A stretch of 64,000 bases of DNA from Cyclobacterium plantarum (GCF_011290685.1 NZ_JAANYN010000016.1:32224-96223), one strand, 5' to 3'; positions 7,701 to 16,153 are shown, counted from the first letter of the stretch. The notes: generated from the sequence alone by a model not told the origin. Made by a program: numbers and translations.

Positions 7701-8819
7701 TCACAGATAAGCCGGTTCCTGCTGGCTGAGGCAATGGAAAGATCCCAGCCCCCAAATCAAATCCCAGGAATCTATACCCACCACCTTTCTGTCCGGGAAA
7801 CAGCCGCTGATTATATCCAGTGCTTTTTCATCATTTTTATCCCTGAAGGTAGGCACAATCACATGTTTATTGGCAATGTAAAAATTGGCGTAACTGGCAG
7901 GTAAGCGGGTATTTTCGTAAATCACAGGAGAAGGCATGGGTAATTCAACAATATCCAGAGACTGCCCATCCGGAAGCCTGAAAGCCTGTAACATCTCCAG
8001 GTTTTCTTTCAATACCTGATAGTTCTCATCTTTTTTATCGGACTCGACCACGGTCACCACTTTATTTTCGCTGACAAAGCGGGTCAGGTCATCCACATGC
8101 CCATCTGTATCATCCCCAATGATCCCATCTTTTAGCCAAAGTAGCTGCCGGACGCCATAATAGTCTCTTAAAATATTTTCGATCTCTTCCCGGCTATGTT
8201 GGGGATTCCTGTTGGGGTTTAACAAACAGGCCTCAGTAGTGATCAGGGTACCTTTGCCGTTAAAATCCACCGATCCCCCTTCCATAATGATGCCGGGTTT
8301 AAAGCAGGGAATTTTCAAAATCAAGGCTACTTTTTCCGGGATCAGATTGTCCAGGTCATAGGGTGGGTATTTATTCCCCCAGGCATTGTATCCCCAATCC
8401 ACGATGGCTTTCCCCATTTCTTTATCCTGATTCAGCAAAAAAGAAGGGCCATGATCCCTGCACCAGGCATCATTGGTAGGAAAATGGTGAAAAACCACCT
8501 GATTCATGTCTGCCTCTGCCCTGTACAGCTGCTCGCAGGCAAAGGTTTGCATGGCCGCATCCGCTACCATAATATTTACCTTTTCACCCTTAGCCAGACA
8601 GGCCACAAACTCACTGTATGCAGGATAGATACTTTCGATTTTGCCGGGCCAGGAGGCCTCCTTGTGCGGCCAGCTCAGCCAGGTGGCTTCATGTTTGTGA
8701 AATTCTGCAGGAAAGAAATACCCCAAAGCTGAGGGGCATACCGGATCGGAGCCTGAATTGCCTTTAAAATTAAATTTAGGATCAATTTCCATCCAGGTAG
8801 CGCTTGAGAATTGGGTCAT
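7701..8819 (-). CDS. aguA: Agmatine deiminase
   Basis: Agmatine deiminase (agmatine iminohydrolase) converts agmatine to N-carbamoylputrescine and ammonia in putrescine synthesis from arginine. The 372-residue length fits the family. Visible motifs are FFPAEFHKHEATWLSWPH near the N-terminus, NDAWCRDHGPSF, MEGGSVDFNGKGT, the catalytic-His block GDDTDGHVDD and the nucleophile Cys363 in GSFHCLSQQEPA. The next pathway enzyme (aguB) lies directly upstream on the same strand, and the two reading frames overlap by 38 bases. An alternative ATG at 8792 (residue 10) would reduce the overlap to 11 bases. Confidence 0.95.
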   Translation of the reverse strand: MTQFSSATWMEIDPKFNFKGNSGSDPVCPSALGYFFPAEFHKHEATWLSWPHKEASWPGKIESIYPAYSEFVACLAKGEKVNIMVADAAMQTFACEQLYRAEADMNQVVFHHFPTNDAWCRDHGPSFLLNQDKEMGKAIVDWGYNAWGNKYPPYDLDNLIPEKVALILKIPCFKPGIIMEGGSVDFNGKGTLITTEACLLNPNRNPQHSREEIENILRDYYGVRQLLWLKDGIIGDDTDGHVDDLTRFVSENKVVTVVESDKKDENYQVLKENLEMLQAFRLPDGQSLDIVELPMPSPVIYENTRLPASYANFYIANKHVIVPTFRDKNDEKALDIISGCFPDRKVVGIDSWDLIWGLGSFHCLSQQEPAYL

Positions 8820-9657
8820 AACTGTCTATCCTTCTATCCCTGAGAAAGGGCCAATGGGTCCTGTAACGGTCAGATCCGGCCAGGCTGACAGGGACCACCT
8901 GCACGGCTTCCTCCAAATGTGGGGCCTGGTAAATGACTTTTCCAAACGCGTTGGTCACAAAAGAACCTCCCCAAAACTGCAATTCTCCCTCTTTTCCGGT
9001 ACGGTTTACAGCAATTACCGGAACCCCGTTGGCAACTGCATGAGATTTCTGTATGGTTTGCCAGGCCTGGTATTGTTCTTCATTGGTGTCCGGATCCTGC
9101 GATTCATGCCAGCCAATGGCGGTGGGGTAAAACAACATATCAGCACCCATAAGACTGGTGATCCTTGCTGCTTCAGGATACCACTGGTCCCAACAAATGA
9201 GTATGCCCAAATTGCCATACCTGGTGGGAAATACTTTGTACCCCAGATCACCAGGAGTAAAATAAAACTTTTCATAAAAACCGGGATCATCCGGTATGTG
9301 CATTTTGCGGTATTTACCCAAATAGCTGCCATCGGCATCCAGCACAGCTGTAGTATTGTGGTATATACCCTCTGCACGCTTCTCAAACAGAGAAGCAATA
9401 ATGACGATTTCAAGCTCTGCAGCTAACCTCGAAAAGATTTCGGTACTTGGGCCAGGAATTTTTTCAGCAAGTGAGAAGTTTTCATAAGCCTCTACATCGC
9501 AGAAATATAGCGACCTGAACAGCTCCTGCAGACAAACAATCCTGGCACCCTGACCGGCCGCTTTTTTGATGGCGGTTACCGTTTTTTCAACATTCGCTTC
9601 AGGTTCTCCCCCGCAAGTGAGTTGCACCAAACCAATATTAATATTCTTTTCTGTCAA
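8782..9657 (-). CDS. aguB: N-carbamoylputrescine amidase
   Basis: This is a nitrilase-superfamily carbon-nitrogen hydrolase that releases putrescine, CO2 and ammonia from N-carbamoylputrescine. The Glu-Lys-Cys triad is visible: E45 in VCLQELF, K118 in LGKYRKMHIP and C155 in ILICWDQWYPE. The HIPDDPGFYEKFYFTPG segment is typical of plant and bacterial AguB. The 291-residue length is normal. It overlaps aguA downstream, so both steps of agmatine-to-putrescine conversion are made from one transcript. Confidence 0.95.
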   Translation of the reverse strand: MTEKNINIGLVQLTCGGEPEANVEKTVTAIKKAAGQGARIVCLQELFRSLYFCDVEAYENFSLAEKIPGPSTEIFSRLAAELEIVIIASLFEKRAEGIYHNTTAVLDADGSYLGKYRKMHIPDDPGFYEKFYFTPGDLGYKVFPTRYGNLGILICWDQWYPEAARITSLMGADMLFYPTAIGWHESQDPDTNEEQYQAWQTIQKSHAVANGVPVIAVNRTGKEGELQFWGGSFVTNAFGKVIYQAPHLEEAVQVVPVSLAGSDRYRTHWPFLRDRRIDSYDPILKRYLDGN

Positions 9658-9715
9658 AGGAATTTTATTTATATGTATGAATACCTGTTACTTACCCCAA
9701 AAACTTAAAAAAATT

Positions 9716-10855
9716 CTAAGTAGCCAATAATTGCATTTTCTCTTTATGGATGACCGGATTGGCATACATGGCAAGGAAATTTCTTACAGCCACCGGATCA
9801 TTCAATTCCACCCCCTCCCTCATTCTTGCCTCAAATTCATCTTTTTCCTGAGGTGTATATTGATCTTTGTGTTCTTCTGATTTGTTGAGCAAATCCAGGG
9901 CAATGTAGTTGGTAGGCCATAGCCGGTAGTTTTTCACAATTTCTTTATCCAGTTCCTCCACCAGCAATTGCAATTGCTTATTGACCGTTTTTTCCTTTTC
10001 AAATATTGCCTCTATTTCCTTATCCAGGATCTCACCTACCGAGATGTGAATTCGCTTCTTTTGCCCCATTATACCACTCATAAGGGTTATAAAGTCCTCA
10101 TTTTTTTGCTTTACATAAGCCTCTTCCCGGGACTTGGCCAAAAGCTCGGGCATTTTAAGCATATCGGTAGGATCATTTTCATAGGAAATGGATACCGGCA
10201 CAATCTTAAGCCTGATAAAATAATCCTTTAAAGGCATCTCTCCGCAGGCCTTGGACAGCATTTTCAACACCCCTTTCTGGGTCAAATCCATCCCATCTTT
10301 CGTCCTGCCCTCTCTTTGAGCAATCCACACCGACCTGTTCTGGGAGAAAATGGCCTCACGAATAAATTCAGCATTCAGCAGGGAATATTCCAGCATGGCC
10401 TTATGGCTCAGCCCCCTGTGAACGATGAAATTCCGCGTAAGCCTGGATAAGGTTTTTAAGAACGGTTTCTTGACCAGATTATCCCCAATAGCAGATGTGG
10501 TCATGAGCAGACCGTGCTCGTACAAGGTGGTGTTCAAAAGGGAGGTGTCGAGGATGATATCCCTGTGGTTGGAAATAAACAAATAGGCCGTATTGGGCTC
10601 CAGCTTTCCAAAGCCTGAGGTTGTCAGTCCATTTGAACTGATGGCCAGAACCTTTTGCACGGAATGGTATATGAAGTTGATCTGAAAGTCTCGTATAGAA
10701 TGCGTTTTTAGCAACTGCTCTGTCCATTCTTCATCCGTCTTATCAGGAAAAGTAAAATTCATCATGGCTTTCATCATGGGATGAGCGGCCACTTCCATCA
10801 AAGCCCGGTTGACTTCACTATCATAAAAAGGTCTTATCGAATCAAATTTGGACAT
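9716..10855 (-). CDS. Glycerophosphate/lysophosphatidate-type acyltransferase (PlsC-like)
   Basis: The 379-residue protein has the acyltransferase core of the PlsB/PlsC superfamily. It has SNHRDIILDTSLLN (the catalytic His-Asp block, here H and D separated by five residues rather than the usual four), HRGLSHKAMLEYS and an SVWIAQREGRTKDG substrate-binding block. It probably acylates a glycerol-phosphate backbone in phospholipid synthesis at the inner membrane. Residues after about 250 form a charged helical tail. It is transcribed on its own: 58 bases separate it from aguB, and a terminator lies upstream of it at 10935-10966. The acyl acceptor is not certain. Confidence 0.75.
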   Translation of the reverse strand: MSKFDSIRPFYDSEVNRALMEVAAHPMMKAMMNFTFPDKTDEEWTEQLLKTHSIRDFQINFIYHSVQKVLAISSNGLTTSGFGKLEPNTAYLFISNHRDIILDTSLLNTTLYEHGLLMTTSAIGDNLVKKPFLKTLSRLTRNFIVHRGLSHKAMLEYSLLNAEFIREAIFSQNRSVWIAQREGRTKDGMDLTQKGVLKMLSKACGEMPLKDYFIRLKIVPVSISYENDPTDMLKMPELLAKSREEAYVKQKNEDFITLMSGIMGQKKRIHISVGEILDKEIEAIFEKEKTVNKQLQLLVEELDKEIVKNYRLWPTNYIALDLLNKSEEHKDQYTPQEKDEFEARMREGVELNDPVAVRNFLAMYANPVIHKEKMQLLAT

Positions 10856-10934
10856 ACTTTATCTATTAATAGGGTGCAAATTACAAAAAATGGCCCAAAG
10901 GTTCCTTCCTTTTGTCAAACAATAGTACTGAAAC

Positions 10935-10966
10935 AAAAAAGCCCCGAATTTTTCAGGGCTTTTTGT
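10935..10966 (-). terminator. Rho-independent terminator
   Basis: A hairpin AGCCC...GGGCT (10940-10944 with 10956-10960) is flanked by A-runs and T-runs on both sides, so it can act in either direction. It lies about 50 bases downstream of the minus-strand DUF1080 gene and is best read as that gene's terminator. Confidence 0.8.
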
Positions 10967-11015
10967 TTCATGGGTTTACGATCCTAAAGGTGGTTGAAAG
11001 GTAAACATGTAATTT

Positions 11016-11627
11016 TTACAGGGTCTTTACTTTGATGTCTCTCCATGAAATCTTCAACCCTCCGCCACTGTGAATCTGTAAGGCAATCTGCCCCTCTCCT
11101 TCTCCGATTTTTTCATCGGTATAATCTACCATTTCTACCCCGTTTAACCAGGTGGTAACATGATCGCCTTCTACTCGGATTTTGATATCATTCCATTCTC
11201 CGAATTTCAGGTTTTTGTCCTTTTCGGGATCTGGCTTGATCAACCAGCCCCTGCCATAGGACTCATAAATCCCTCCTGTATCATTGCCGGGAGGAGCCAC
11301 TTCCACCTGCCATCCGGACACCTTGGTGCCTTCAAATGTGGATCGGAAGAAAATACCACTATTGCCGTCCTGATCCTGCTTGAATTGCGCTGTCAACTCG
11401 AAATCCTTGTAGTTTTCCTCTGTTCCCAAATAACCATATTCTGCATCTGGCCCACTTTCAGAAACCAAAATCCCGTCTTCCACATACCACTTTTCCGTCC
11501 CATATATGGTCCACCCGGAAAGGTCTTCTCCATTAAAAAGTTCTTTCTCTCCGGAAGATGAGGCACAGGACAACAACAGGGCCACAGCCAGTACCAGGCT
11601 ACCACTTTTTACAATTGTTTTCATCAT
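11016..11627 (-). CDS. DUF1080 / 3-keto-disaccharide hydrolase-type lipoprotein
   Basis: The 203-residue protein has a lipobox (VALLLSCASS, Cys at residue 21) and then a single DUF1080 (PF06439) concanavalin-like fold. Typical motifs are LFNGEDLSGWTIYG, GNSGIFFRSTFEG, EWNDIKIRVEGDHVTTWLNG and IALQIHSGGGLKISWRDI. DUF1080 proteins have been described as 3-keto-glycoside hydrolases that cleave sugars oxidised at C3. It is 31 bases downstream of a Tat-exported Gfo/Idh/MocA dehydrogenase, the enzyme type that makes such 3-keto sugars, so the pair probably acts as a pathway in the periplasm. The natural glycoside is unknown. Confidence 0.85.
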   Translation of the reverse strand: MMKTIVKSGSLVLAVALLLSCASSSGEKELFNGEDLSGWTIYGTEKWYVEDGILVSESGPDAEYGYLGTEENYKDFELTAQFKQDQDGNSGIFFRSTFEGTKVSGWQVEVAPPGNDTGGIYESYGRGWLIKPDPEKDKNLKFGEWNDIKIRVEGDHVTTWLNGVEMVDYTDEKIGEGEGQIALQIHSGGGLKISWRDIKVKTL

Positions 11628-11658
11628 TTGTTCTAGGTTTTACTTATCTGATTGAAAT

Positions 11659-13005
11659 TTATACCAAACTCATATTTACGGGATCCCATTGGATAAACTG
11701 ATCCTGAAAATAACTGTCATTGCACAATAATGCAGGTGCTGCGGCACGAAAAGCAAAAACCGGATCCTCTACTACCTTCCCTCCTTCACGGATGGCCTGG
11801 AAAAAGTTGCCAAAATGATCGTAATGAGCCCCTTTATATCCCGGCTCCACTTTGTATACCATTTCATTGGGTGGAAGTATCCTTTTCCTGTCGGCTGCAG
11901 CTCCTCTCATTTTTGCCTGTGCTTCCATAAAAGGATCATCACTGGCCGTCTGCTGATTGGTTTTCACGACTACCTCATCCCACTTCACATCCATAGATCC
12001 CTTGCTCCCCACAATCCTAAGGTAGGTGGTTCCGCTGGTACCGTCTACAAAGTTACACCTTAATGAAAGGTTGAAACCAGGATGTTGTTCACTGTCCGGA
12101 TATTGAAACATCCCCAGCAACACATCGGGTACTTCCCTGCCATCCTTCCAATACCTCAATCCACCCATCGCTGATACTTTATCAGGACCCAGAGAATTGG
12201 TAATGAAATGAAGACTGGTAAATAAATGTACAAAAAGATCACCTGACATGCCGGTGCCATAATCCAGGTAATTTCTCCACCTGAAAAACCGCAACGGATC
12301 AAATTCCCTTGATTTGGTATTGGAAATATAGCGTTGCCAGTCCACCGTATTTTCAGAGGCGTCATTGGGAACCAGGTATTGCCATGCCCCTTCAGGAGAA
12401 TGCCTGGCCCAGAACCCTTCTGCATAATTGATGTCGCCTATGGCTCCTGATGCCAGGAGCTCCCGGGCCTTCTCATTTCCCAGACTGGAAATACCCTGAC
12501 TGCCAACCATAAAAACTTTACCCGATTTTTTCCAGGCATCAATCACTTCTTTTCCTTCGGACACATGGTGCACCATGGGTTTTTCGCAGTACACGTGTTT
12601 TCCGGCATTCAGGGCATCTATACTGATCTGTTTGTGCCAGTGATCTGGTGTCCCAATCAATACAGCATCAATATCCTTCCTTTTAAGAATTTCTTTGTGG
12701 TCCTTGGTCAGGAACAAATGATTTCCCCACTTTTCTTTGGCTGATTCCAACCTGCCATCATACAAGTCGCAAACTGCAGTTATTTGTACATTGTCATGCT
12801 GAAGTGCGGTGTTCATGTCCTGGGTCCCCATAATCCCGGCCCCTATTAGTGCTATTTTAAGCTCACTGGCTGCAGCATCCTGCTGCTGTCTCCTCATGTG
12901 GGTGTATTCAGGTGATTCCTGATGGGCAAAGGCTGCTGGTGCCAATGCCGAAGCTGCTCCGGCAAGGCTCAATCTTCTTAAAAATTGACGTCGGTTATTT
13001 TCCAT
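11659..13005 (-). CDS. Tat-exported Gfo/Idh/MocA-family oxidoreductase
   Basis: The start at 13005 is chosen over an upstream in-frame ATG because it begins a classical twin-arginine signal (NNRRQFLRRLSLAGAASALA). The mature part has the Rossmann fold with GAGIMG and the family's catalytic block HVYCEKPMVHH. About 448 residues in total. These NAD(P)-dependent dehydrogenases oxidise or reduce sugars and inositols; the Tat signal implies export with bound cofactor. It is the first gene of a two-gene unit with the DUF1080 hydrolase downstream, which suggests C3 oxidation of a glycoside followed by cleavage (inference from the families). Confidence 0.88.
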   Translation of the reverse strand: MENNRRQFLRRLSLAGAASALAPAAFAHQESPEYTHMRRQQQDAAASELKIALIGAGIMGTQDMNTALQHDNVQITAVCDLYDGRLESAKEKWGNHLFLTKDHKEILKRKDIDAVLIGTPDHWHKQISIDALNAGKHVYCEKPMVHHVSEGKEVIDAWKKSGKVFMVGSQGISSLGNEKARELLASGAIGDINYAEGFWARHSPEGAWQYLVPNDASENTVDWQRYISNTKSREFDPLRFFRWRNYLDYGTGMSGDLFVHLFTSLHFITNSLGPDKVSAMGGLRYWKDGREVPDVLLGMFQYPDSEQHPGFNLSLRCNFVDGTSGTTYLRIVGSKGSMDVKWDEVVVKTNQQTASDDPFMEAQAKMRGAAADRKRILPPNEMVYKVEPGYKGAHYDHFGNFFQAIREGGKVVEDPVFAFRAAAPALLCNDSYFQDQFIQWDPVNMSLV

Positions 13006-13378
13006 AATTATCAGTTTGATCCAAACAAAGAATAAATATAGCCAAATATTAAAACATATTTTTATACAATGAGATAAACTTAATAAATAATTTAAGCTAT
13101 CTCTCTTCTCATTCCCCATTAGGCCCCATAACATTCACAAAAAAATCCCTTCCTGATGTGGAAGAGATTTTTTTGACCTGGTAGTTAAAATTGGTTTTGT
13201 TTGTTGATAATAGTTTTGACGTATTTATTTTTTGTTGCAAAAGCCAATAATTTGCCCCCTACCAAGGGCTACAGGCATCCGGAGGAATATTGCCTTTGCC
13301 CCGATAGTTAAGGCGGCTACCGGGAAATCCTTCCATGCCGGTTTCGTAATGTGCGATTTCATGACTCAAATACCATCC
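13006..13378. other. Intergenic region with possible degraded repeat
   Basis: No confident gene was found. Positions 13259-13378 on the minus strand form an open frame that directly continues the frame of the neighbouring lipoprotein after its TAA stop (39 codons, ending DACSPW). The remainder is AT-rich and should contain the promoter of the Tat oxidoreductase. Confidence 0.4.
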
Positions 13379-13726
13379 TTAATTTCTGTTGGGGCCTTCC
13401 TCATTGGGTTGATTCTGGTATCTATTGTTGTTATAATTTGGATTATTGGGATCCATCATCCGCTGCTGTGGCCATTGAGGAGTCAATTCCTTTTCCTCCA
13501 AACTCACCAATACATCATTTTCAAAGGTGGCCAATAAATAAAAGCGCTCATCTTTGTTGATCCGGTACACTTTCTTTTCATTGTTCAACTGGCTGATAAC
13601 TGCATCTTTATTTTGTCTCAGAAATTTACTTTCGGACATTCCCAACTGATAGGGGATTCTAGGCTGAAACAAAGCACAGGAACCCATTAAAAATACCAAA
13701 CTCAAAATACTCAATGTTCTTTTCAT
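13379..13726 (-). CDS. Small lipoprotein of unknown function
   Basis: The product is about 115 residues from the ATG at 13726, with a lipobox LVFLMGSCALF. The middle part (YQLGMSESKFLRQNKDAVIS, then KVYRINKDERFYLLATFEND) is a compact alpha/beta segment of the kind found in SmpA/BamE-like small lipoproteins, though the match is not strong enough to assign. The C-terminal ~30 residues are Asn/Gln/Pro-rich and look disordered. An ATG three codons earlier is also possible. No function is assigned. Confidence 0.65.
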   Translation of the reverse strand: MKRTLSILSLVFLMGSCALFQPRIPYQLGMSESKFLRQNKDAVISQLNNEKKVYRINKDERFYLLATFENDVLVSLEEKELTPQWPQQRMMDPNNPNYNNNRYQNQPNEEGPNRN

Positions 13727-13852
13727 TACATGCATTTGCGTTAAATAATAAATTGACAGCCTTTATCAATTTTAACCAATACAAGTACAATAATTTTGCC
13801 AAAAGTTTATCGTTTGAACCTAAAGCCATTAGCTGTTGGGGCAATAAATTTT

Positions 13853-13883
13853 TTTGACGATGTAAAAATTTTATTTACCTTTG
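13853..13883 (+). promoter_or_regulatory. Bacteroidota primary-sigma promoter of ffs
   Basis: TTTG at 13853-13856 is followed after exactly 19 bases by TACCTTTG at 13876-13883, a perfect match to the Bacteroidota -33/-7 consensus TTTG-N19-TAnnTTTG. The predicted start is at about 13888-13890, which coincides with the 5' end of the SRP RNA. Confidence 0.88.
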
Positions 13884-13888
13884 TCATG

Positions 13889-13970
13889 AGCGGCACGACC
13901 AGCTCCTGCTAAATCCCCCAGGTCCGGAAGGAAGCAAGGGTAGGCGGTTGTAGCGGTGCGATGCCGCTTA
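13889..13970 (+). ncRNA. ffs: Signal recognition particle RNA (4.5S type)
   Basis: The invariant SRP domain IV apical region is present (CCAGGTCCGGAAGGAAGCA then AGGGTAG), flanked by long complementary arms. The outer stem pairs GCGGCA near 13890 with TGCCGC near 13962. A T-run follows immediately and serves as terminator. The length of about 80 bases corresponds to the small bacterial 4.5S form. It works with Ffh in co-translational membrane targeting. Confidence 0.93.
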
Positions 13971-14008
13971 TTTTTTTATCCTTTTCCCCAACACTTCCCG
14001 CTTTTTGC

Positions 14009-14016
14009 TAATTTTG
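14009..14016 (+). promoter_or_regulatory. Candidate -7 element for the FSA/transaldolase gene
   Basis: TAATTTTG matches TAnnTTTG and lies 42 bases before the ATG at 14059. No good -33 TTTG is seen at the usual spacing. Confidence 0.4.
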
Positions 14017-14058
14017 ATTTAAATTTACCAGCATATATCAAAAACCATACTTATTAAA

Positions 14059-14715
14059 ATGAAATTCTTTATTGATACAGCGAATTTAGAAGAAATTAAA
14101 GAGGCCTATGAACTGGGTGTACTGGATGGAGTAACTACCAATCCCTCTCTGATGGCCAAAGAAGGCATCAGTGGAGAAGACAAGGTCAGGAACCACTATA
14201 AGGCCATTTGTGATATAGTAGATGACAAAGTCAGTGCTGAGGTAATCGCTACAGATTTTGACGGGATGATAAGAGAAGGCAAAGCCCTGGCAAAAATTGA
14301 TGACAAAATAGTAGTCAAAATACCTATGATCAAAGATGGTATCAAGGCCATCAAGTATTTTTCCAGTGAGGGTATACGAACCAATTGTACACTGGTTTTT
14401 TCTGCAGGGCAGGCAATATTGGCAGCAAAGGCTGGGGCAAGTTATCTTTCCCCTTTTATTGGAAGATTGGATGACATCGCTTTTGATGGTTTGGATCTGA
14501 TTGCACAGATCGTCCACATCTATCAAAATTACGGCTTTGAAACGGAAGTATTGGCTGCTTCTGTGCGTCACACCATGCACCTGGTAAAGTGTGCAGAGCT
14601 GGGAGCAGACGTGGTCACTTGTCCCTTAAAGGTGATTACAGGCTTATTGAACCATCCCCTAACAGATAAAGGTCTGGCTCAATTTCTGGCAGATCATGCC
14701 AAAGCCAATAAATAA
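14059..14715 (+). CDS. fsa: Fructose-6-phosphate aldolase / small transaldolase
   Basis: The 218-residue protein belongs to the short transaldolase/FSA family (TalC/MipB type), (beta/alpha)8 enzymes that form a Schiff base with a lysine. It has [16 protein letters not shown] at the start, [13 protein letters not shown], the Schiff-base lysine K87 in [17 protein letters not shown] and SPFIGRLDD. The family includes real transaldolases of the pentose phosphate pathway and fructose-6-phosphate aldolases; sequence alone does not decide which. It is monocistronic, bounded by the SRP RNA before it and a strong terminator after it. Confidence 0.9.
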   Translation: MKFFIDTANLEEIKEAYELGVLDGVTTNPSLMAKEGISGEDKVRNHYKAICDIVDDKVSAEVIATDFDGMIREGKALAKIDDKIVVKIPMIKDGIKAIKYFSSEGIRTNCTLVFSAGQAILAAKAGASYLSPFIGRLDDIAFDGLDLIAQIVHIYQNYGFETEVLAASVRHTMHLVKCAELGADVVTCPLKVITGLLNHPLTDKGLAQFLADHAKANK

Positions 14716-14722
14716 AAGTAGC

Positions 14723-14752
14723 AAAGGACAGGTATTCCATCTGTCCTTTTTT
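14723..14752 (+). terminator. Rho-independent terminator after the FSA/transaldolase gene
   Basis: A 9-bp perfect stem AAAGGACAG / CTGTCCTTT (14723-14731 with 14741-14749) ends in a run of six T, 8 bases after the stop codon. Confidence 0.9.
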
Positions 14753-14803
14753 GGTTATATATTGTCCTAAAAGAAAGCAAACCTCTCAAAAAAACGCTTG
14801 GTC

Positions 14804-15007
14804 ATGTACATCATTAAAGTGAAAGGAAAGGCCAAAATTCCGGATTACATCCAGATCAGGGATGAAAATTTTGTTTTGGTAGCTTATTTCAGAGCGGATC
14901 GTCCATTGAAGAACATAGAGAAGTTTGGTCTGGAAGGCAAAGAAGCTGCATTGGAACAATTGATTAAAGAACTGCCTTTCGGCAAACTAAAAAAACTCAG
15001 CCTCTGA
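14804..15007 (+). CDS. Small conserved-looking protein upstream of ftsE
   Basis: The product is 67 residues from the ATG at 14804 (a TTG six bases earlier would add two residues). It is basic and reads as a mixed beta/alpha mini-domain: MYIIKVKGKAKIPDYIQIRD, then AYFRADRPLKNIEKF and a Lys-rich end. The stop codon is one base before the ATG of ftsE, so the two are translationally coupled and probably function together. No known family was recognised. Confidence 0.65.
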   Translation: MYIIKVKGKAKIPDYIQIRDENFVLVAYFRADRPLKNIEKFGLEGKEAALEQLIKELPFGKLKKLSL

Positions 15008-15008
15008 T

Positions 15009-15722
15009 ATGATTTTCTCTAATGAGCCTGTGGTCAAAGTAACCAATGCCTGTATTTTTCAGGGGATCAATACCATCCTGAAAAATGTAAATTTCAATAT
15101 TGAAAAAGACGAGTTCGTATTTTTAATTGGCCGTACCGGAAGCGGAAAGAGTTCCCTGCTCAAAACTTTGTATGCTGACTTGCCATTGATTATGGGTGAG
15201 GCCCAGGTGGTAGGATATTCCATAGCCAATATCAAAAAGAAGGAAATACCCTTTTTGCGCCGCAAACTGGGCATTGTTTTTCAGGATTTTCAATTGTTCC
15301 CCGACCGCAGTGTTGCGGAAAACCTGTATTTTGTGCTACGAGCAACTGGCTGGAAAGACAAAATCAAAATGAAAAACCGGATGATCGAGGTGCTGATGGG
15401 CGTGGGACTGGGCGGTGCCGCCACCAAAATGCCTCACCAACTTTCCGGTGGGGAACAACAGCGTGTGGTCATCGCCAGGGCCCTGCTCAATGAGCCTTCC
15501 ATTCTGTTGGCAGATGAGCCTACCGGTAATCTTGATCCGGATGTTTCAGACGGCATATTCAAACTCTTCCAGGAAATCAATAAAAAAGGGACAGCCATCC
15601 TGATGGCAACCCACAACTACGAATTGCTGAAAAAATACCCCTACCGCATCCTTAAATGTGAAAACGGACAGGTTTTGGATAGCAAAACATCGGAAATTTC
15701 GCTTTCTGGCTCTGGTCTATGA
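15009..15722 (+). CDS. ftsE: FtsE-like ABC transporter ATP-binding protein
   Basis: The 237-residue protein is an ABC ATPase with Walker A GRTGSGKSS, Q-loop FQDFQLFPDRSVAENL, signature LSGGEQQRVVIARALL, Walker B ILLADEPTGNLDPD and H-loop ATHNYELL. The length, the FPDRSVAENL stretch and the overall layout match FtsE, which works with FtsX at the division septum to control peptidoglycan hydrolases. No ftsX is adjacent, which is common in Bacteroidota. It is preceded with no gap by a small partner gene. Confidence 0.85.
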   Translation: MIFSNEPVVKVTNACIFQGINTILKNVNFNIEKDEFVFLIGRTGSGKSSLLKTLYADLPLIMGEAQVVGYSIANIKKKEIPFLRRKLGIVFQDFQLFPDRSVAENLYFVLRATGWKDKIKMKNRMIEVLMGVGLGGAATKMPHQLSGGEQQRVVIARALLNEPSILLADEPTGNLDPDVSDGIFKLFQEINKKGTAILMATHNYELLKKYPYRILKCENGQVLDSKTSEISLSGSGL

Positions 15723-15898
15723 CCGTCAGAGCAGCACCTTTTTTTCTGCATCCTATTCTTCCTGCTTAAAAAAAGCAAGCCTTAAAGGCACAATTAATTT
15801 CAGATCTCCCGAAAATCCATATTGGGGAAAATTTGCTGAAAAGGGCAACTTTATTTTCCCTATGGGAGTAGAGTAAGTAAACCATTAAATAAAGTCCC

Positions 15899-16084
15899 AT
15901 GGAAATTGAACATTATTTTCAGTGTCCTTATTGCCTGGCTGAAATTTCCATGCTTCTGGACCCCAGTGTGACGGAGCAGGAATATATTGAAGATTGTGAA
16001 ATTTGTTGCAATCCGATCCAGGTAGCTTATGGAATAGAAAATGGAGAACTTCACTGGTTTAATGCATCTGGTATAGAACAGTGA
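15899..16084 (+). CDS. CPXCG-motif cysteine-rich small protein
   Basis: The 61-residue protein carries two paired cysteine motifs, CPYC at residues 9-12 and CEICCNPI later (YIEDCEICCNPIQV). This matches the Cys_rich_CPXG family (PF14255), small predicted zinc-binding proteins found widely in bacteria with no assigned function. The start ATG directly precedes the family N-terminus (MEIEHYFQCPYC). It is separated from ftsE by 176 bases in which nothing else was seen. Confidence 0.85.
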   Translation: MEIEHYFQCPYCLAEISMLLDPSVTEQEYIEDCEICCNPIQVAYGIENGELHWFNASGIEQ

Positions 16085-16153
16085 AATTTTATTCAAATTA
16101 ACCTTGAAAATCCTGCCACAGCCCTTATTTTAGGTGATAAATTAGATAGGGAT

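Noticed and set aside
8758..9426. 222-codon open frame on the plus strand
   Set aside because: Antisense to aguB and aguA, no recognisable protein features.
13285..13378. HEIAH as an HExxH zinc-metalloprotease motif
   Set aside because: The motif sits in a 39-codon stretch after a stop codon, with no fold around it. Likely chance or repeat sequence.
15658..15876. 72-codon open frame after ftsE
   Set aside because: Begins inside ftsE in another frame and shows no protein-like pattern.
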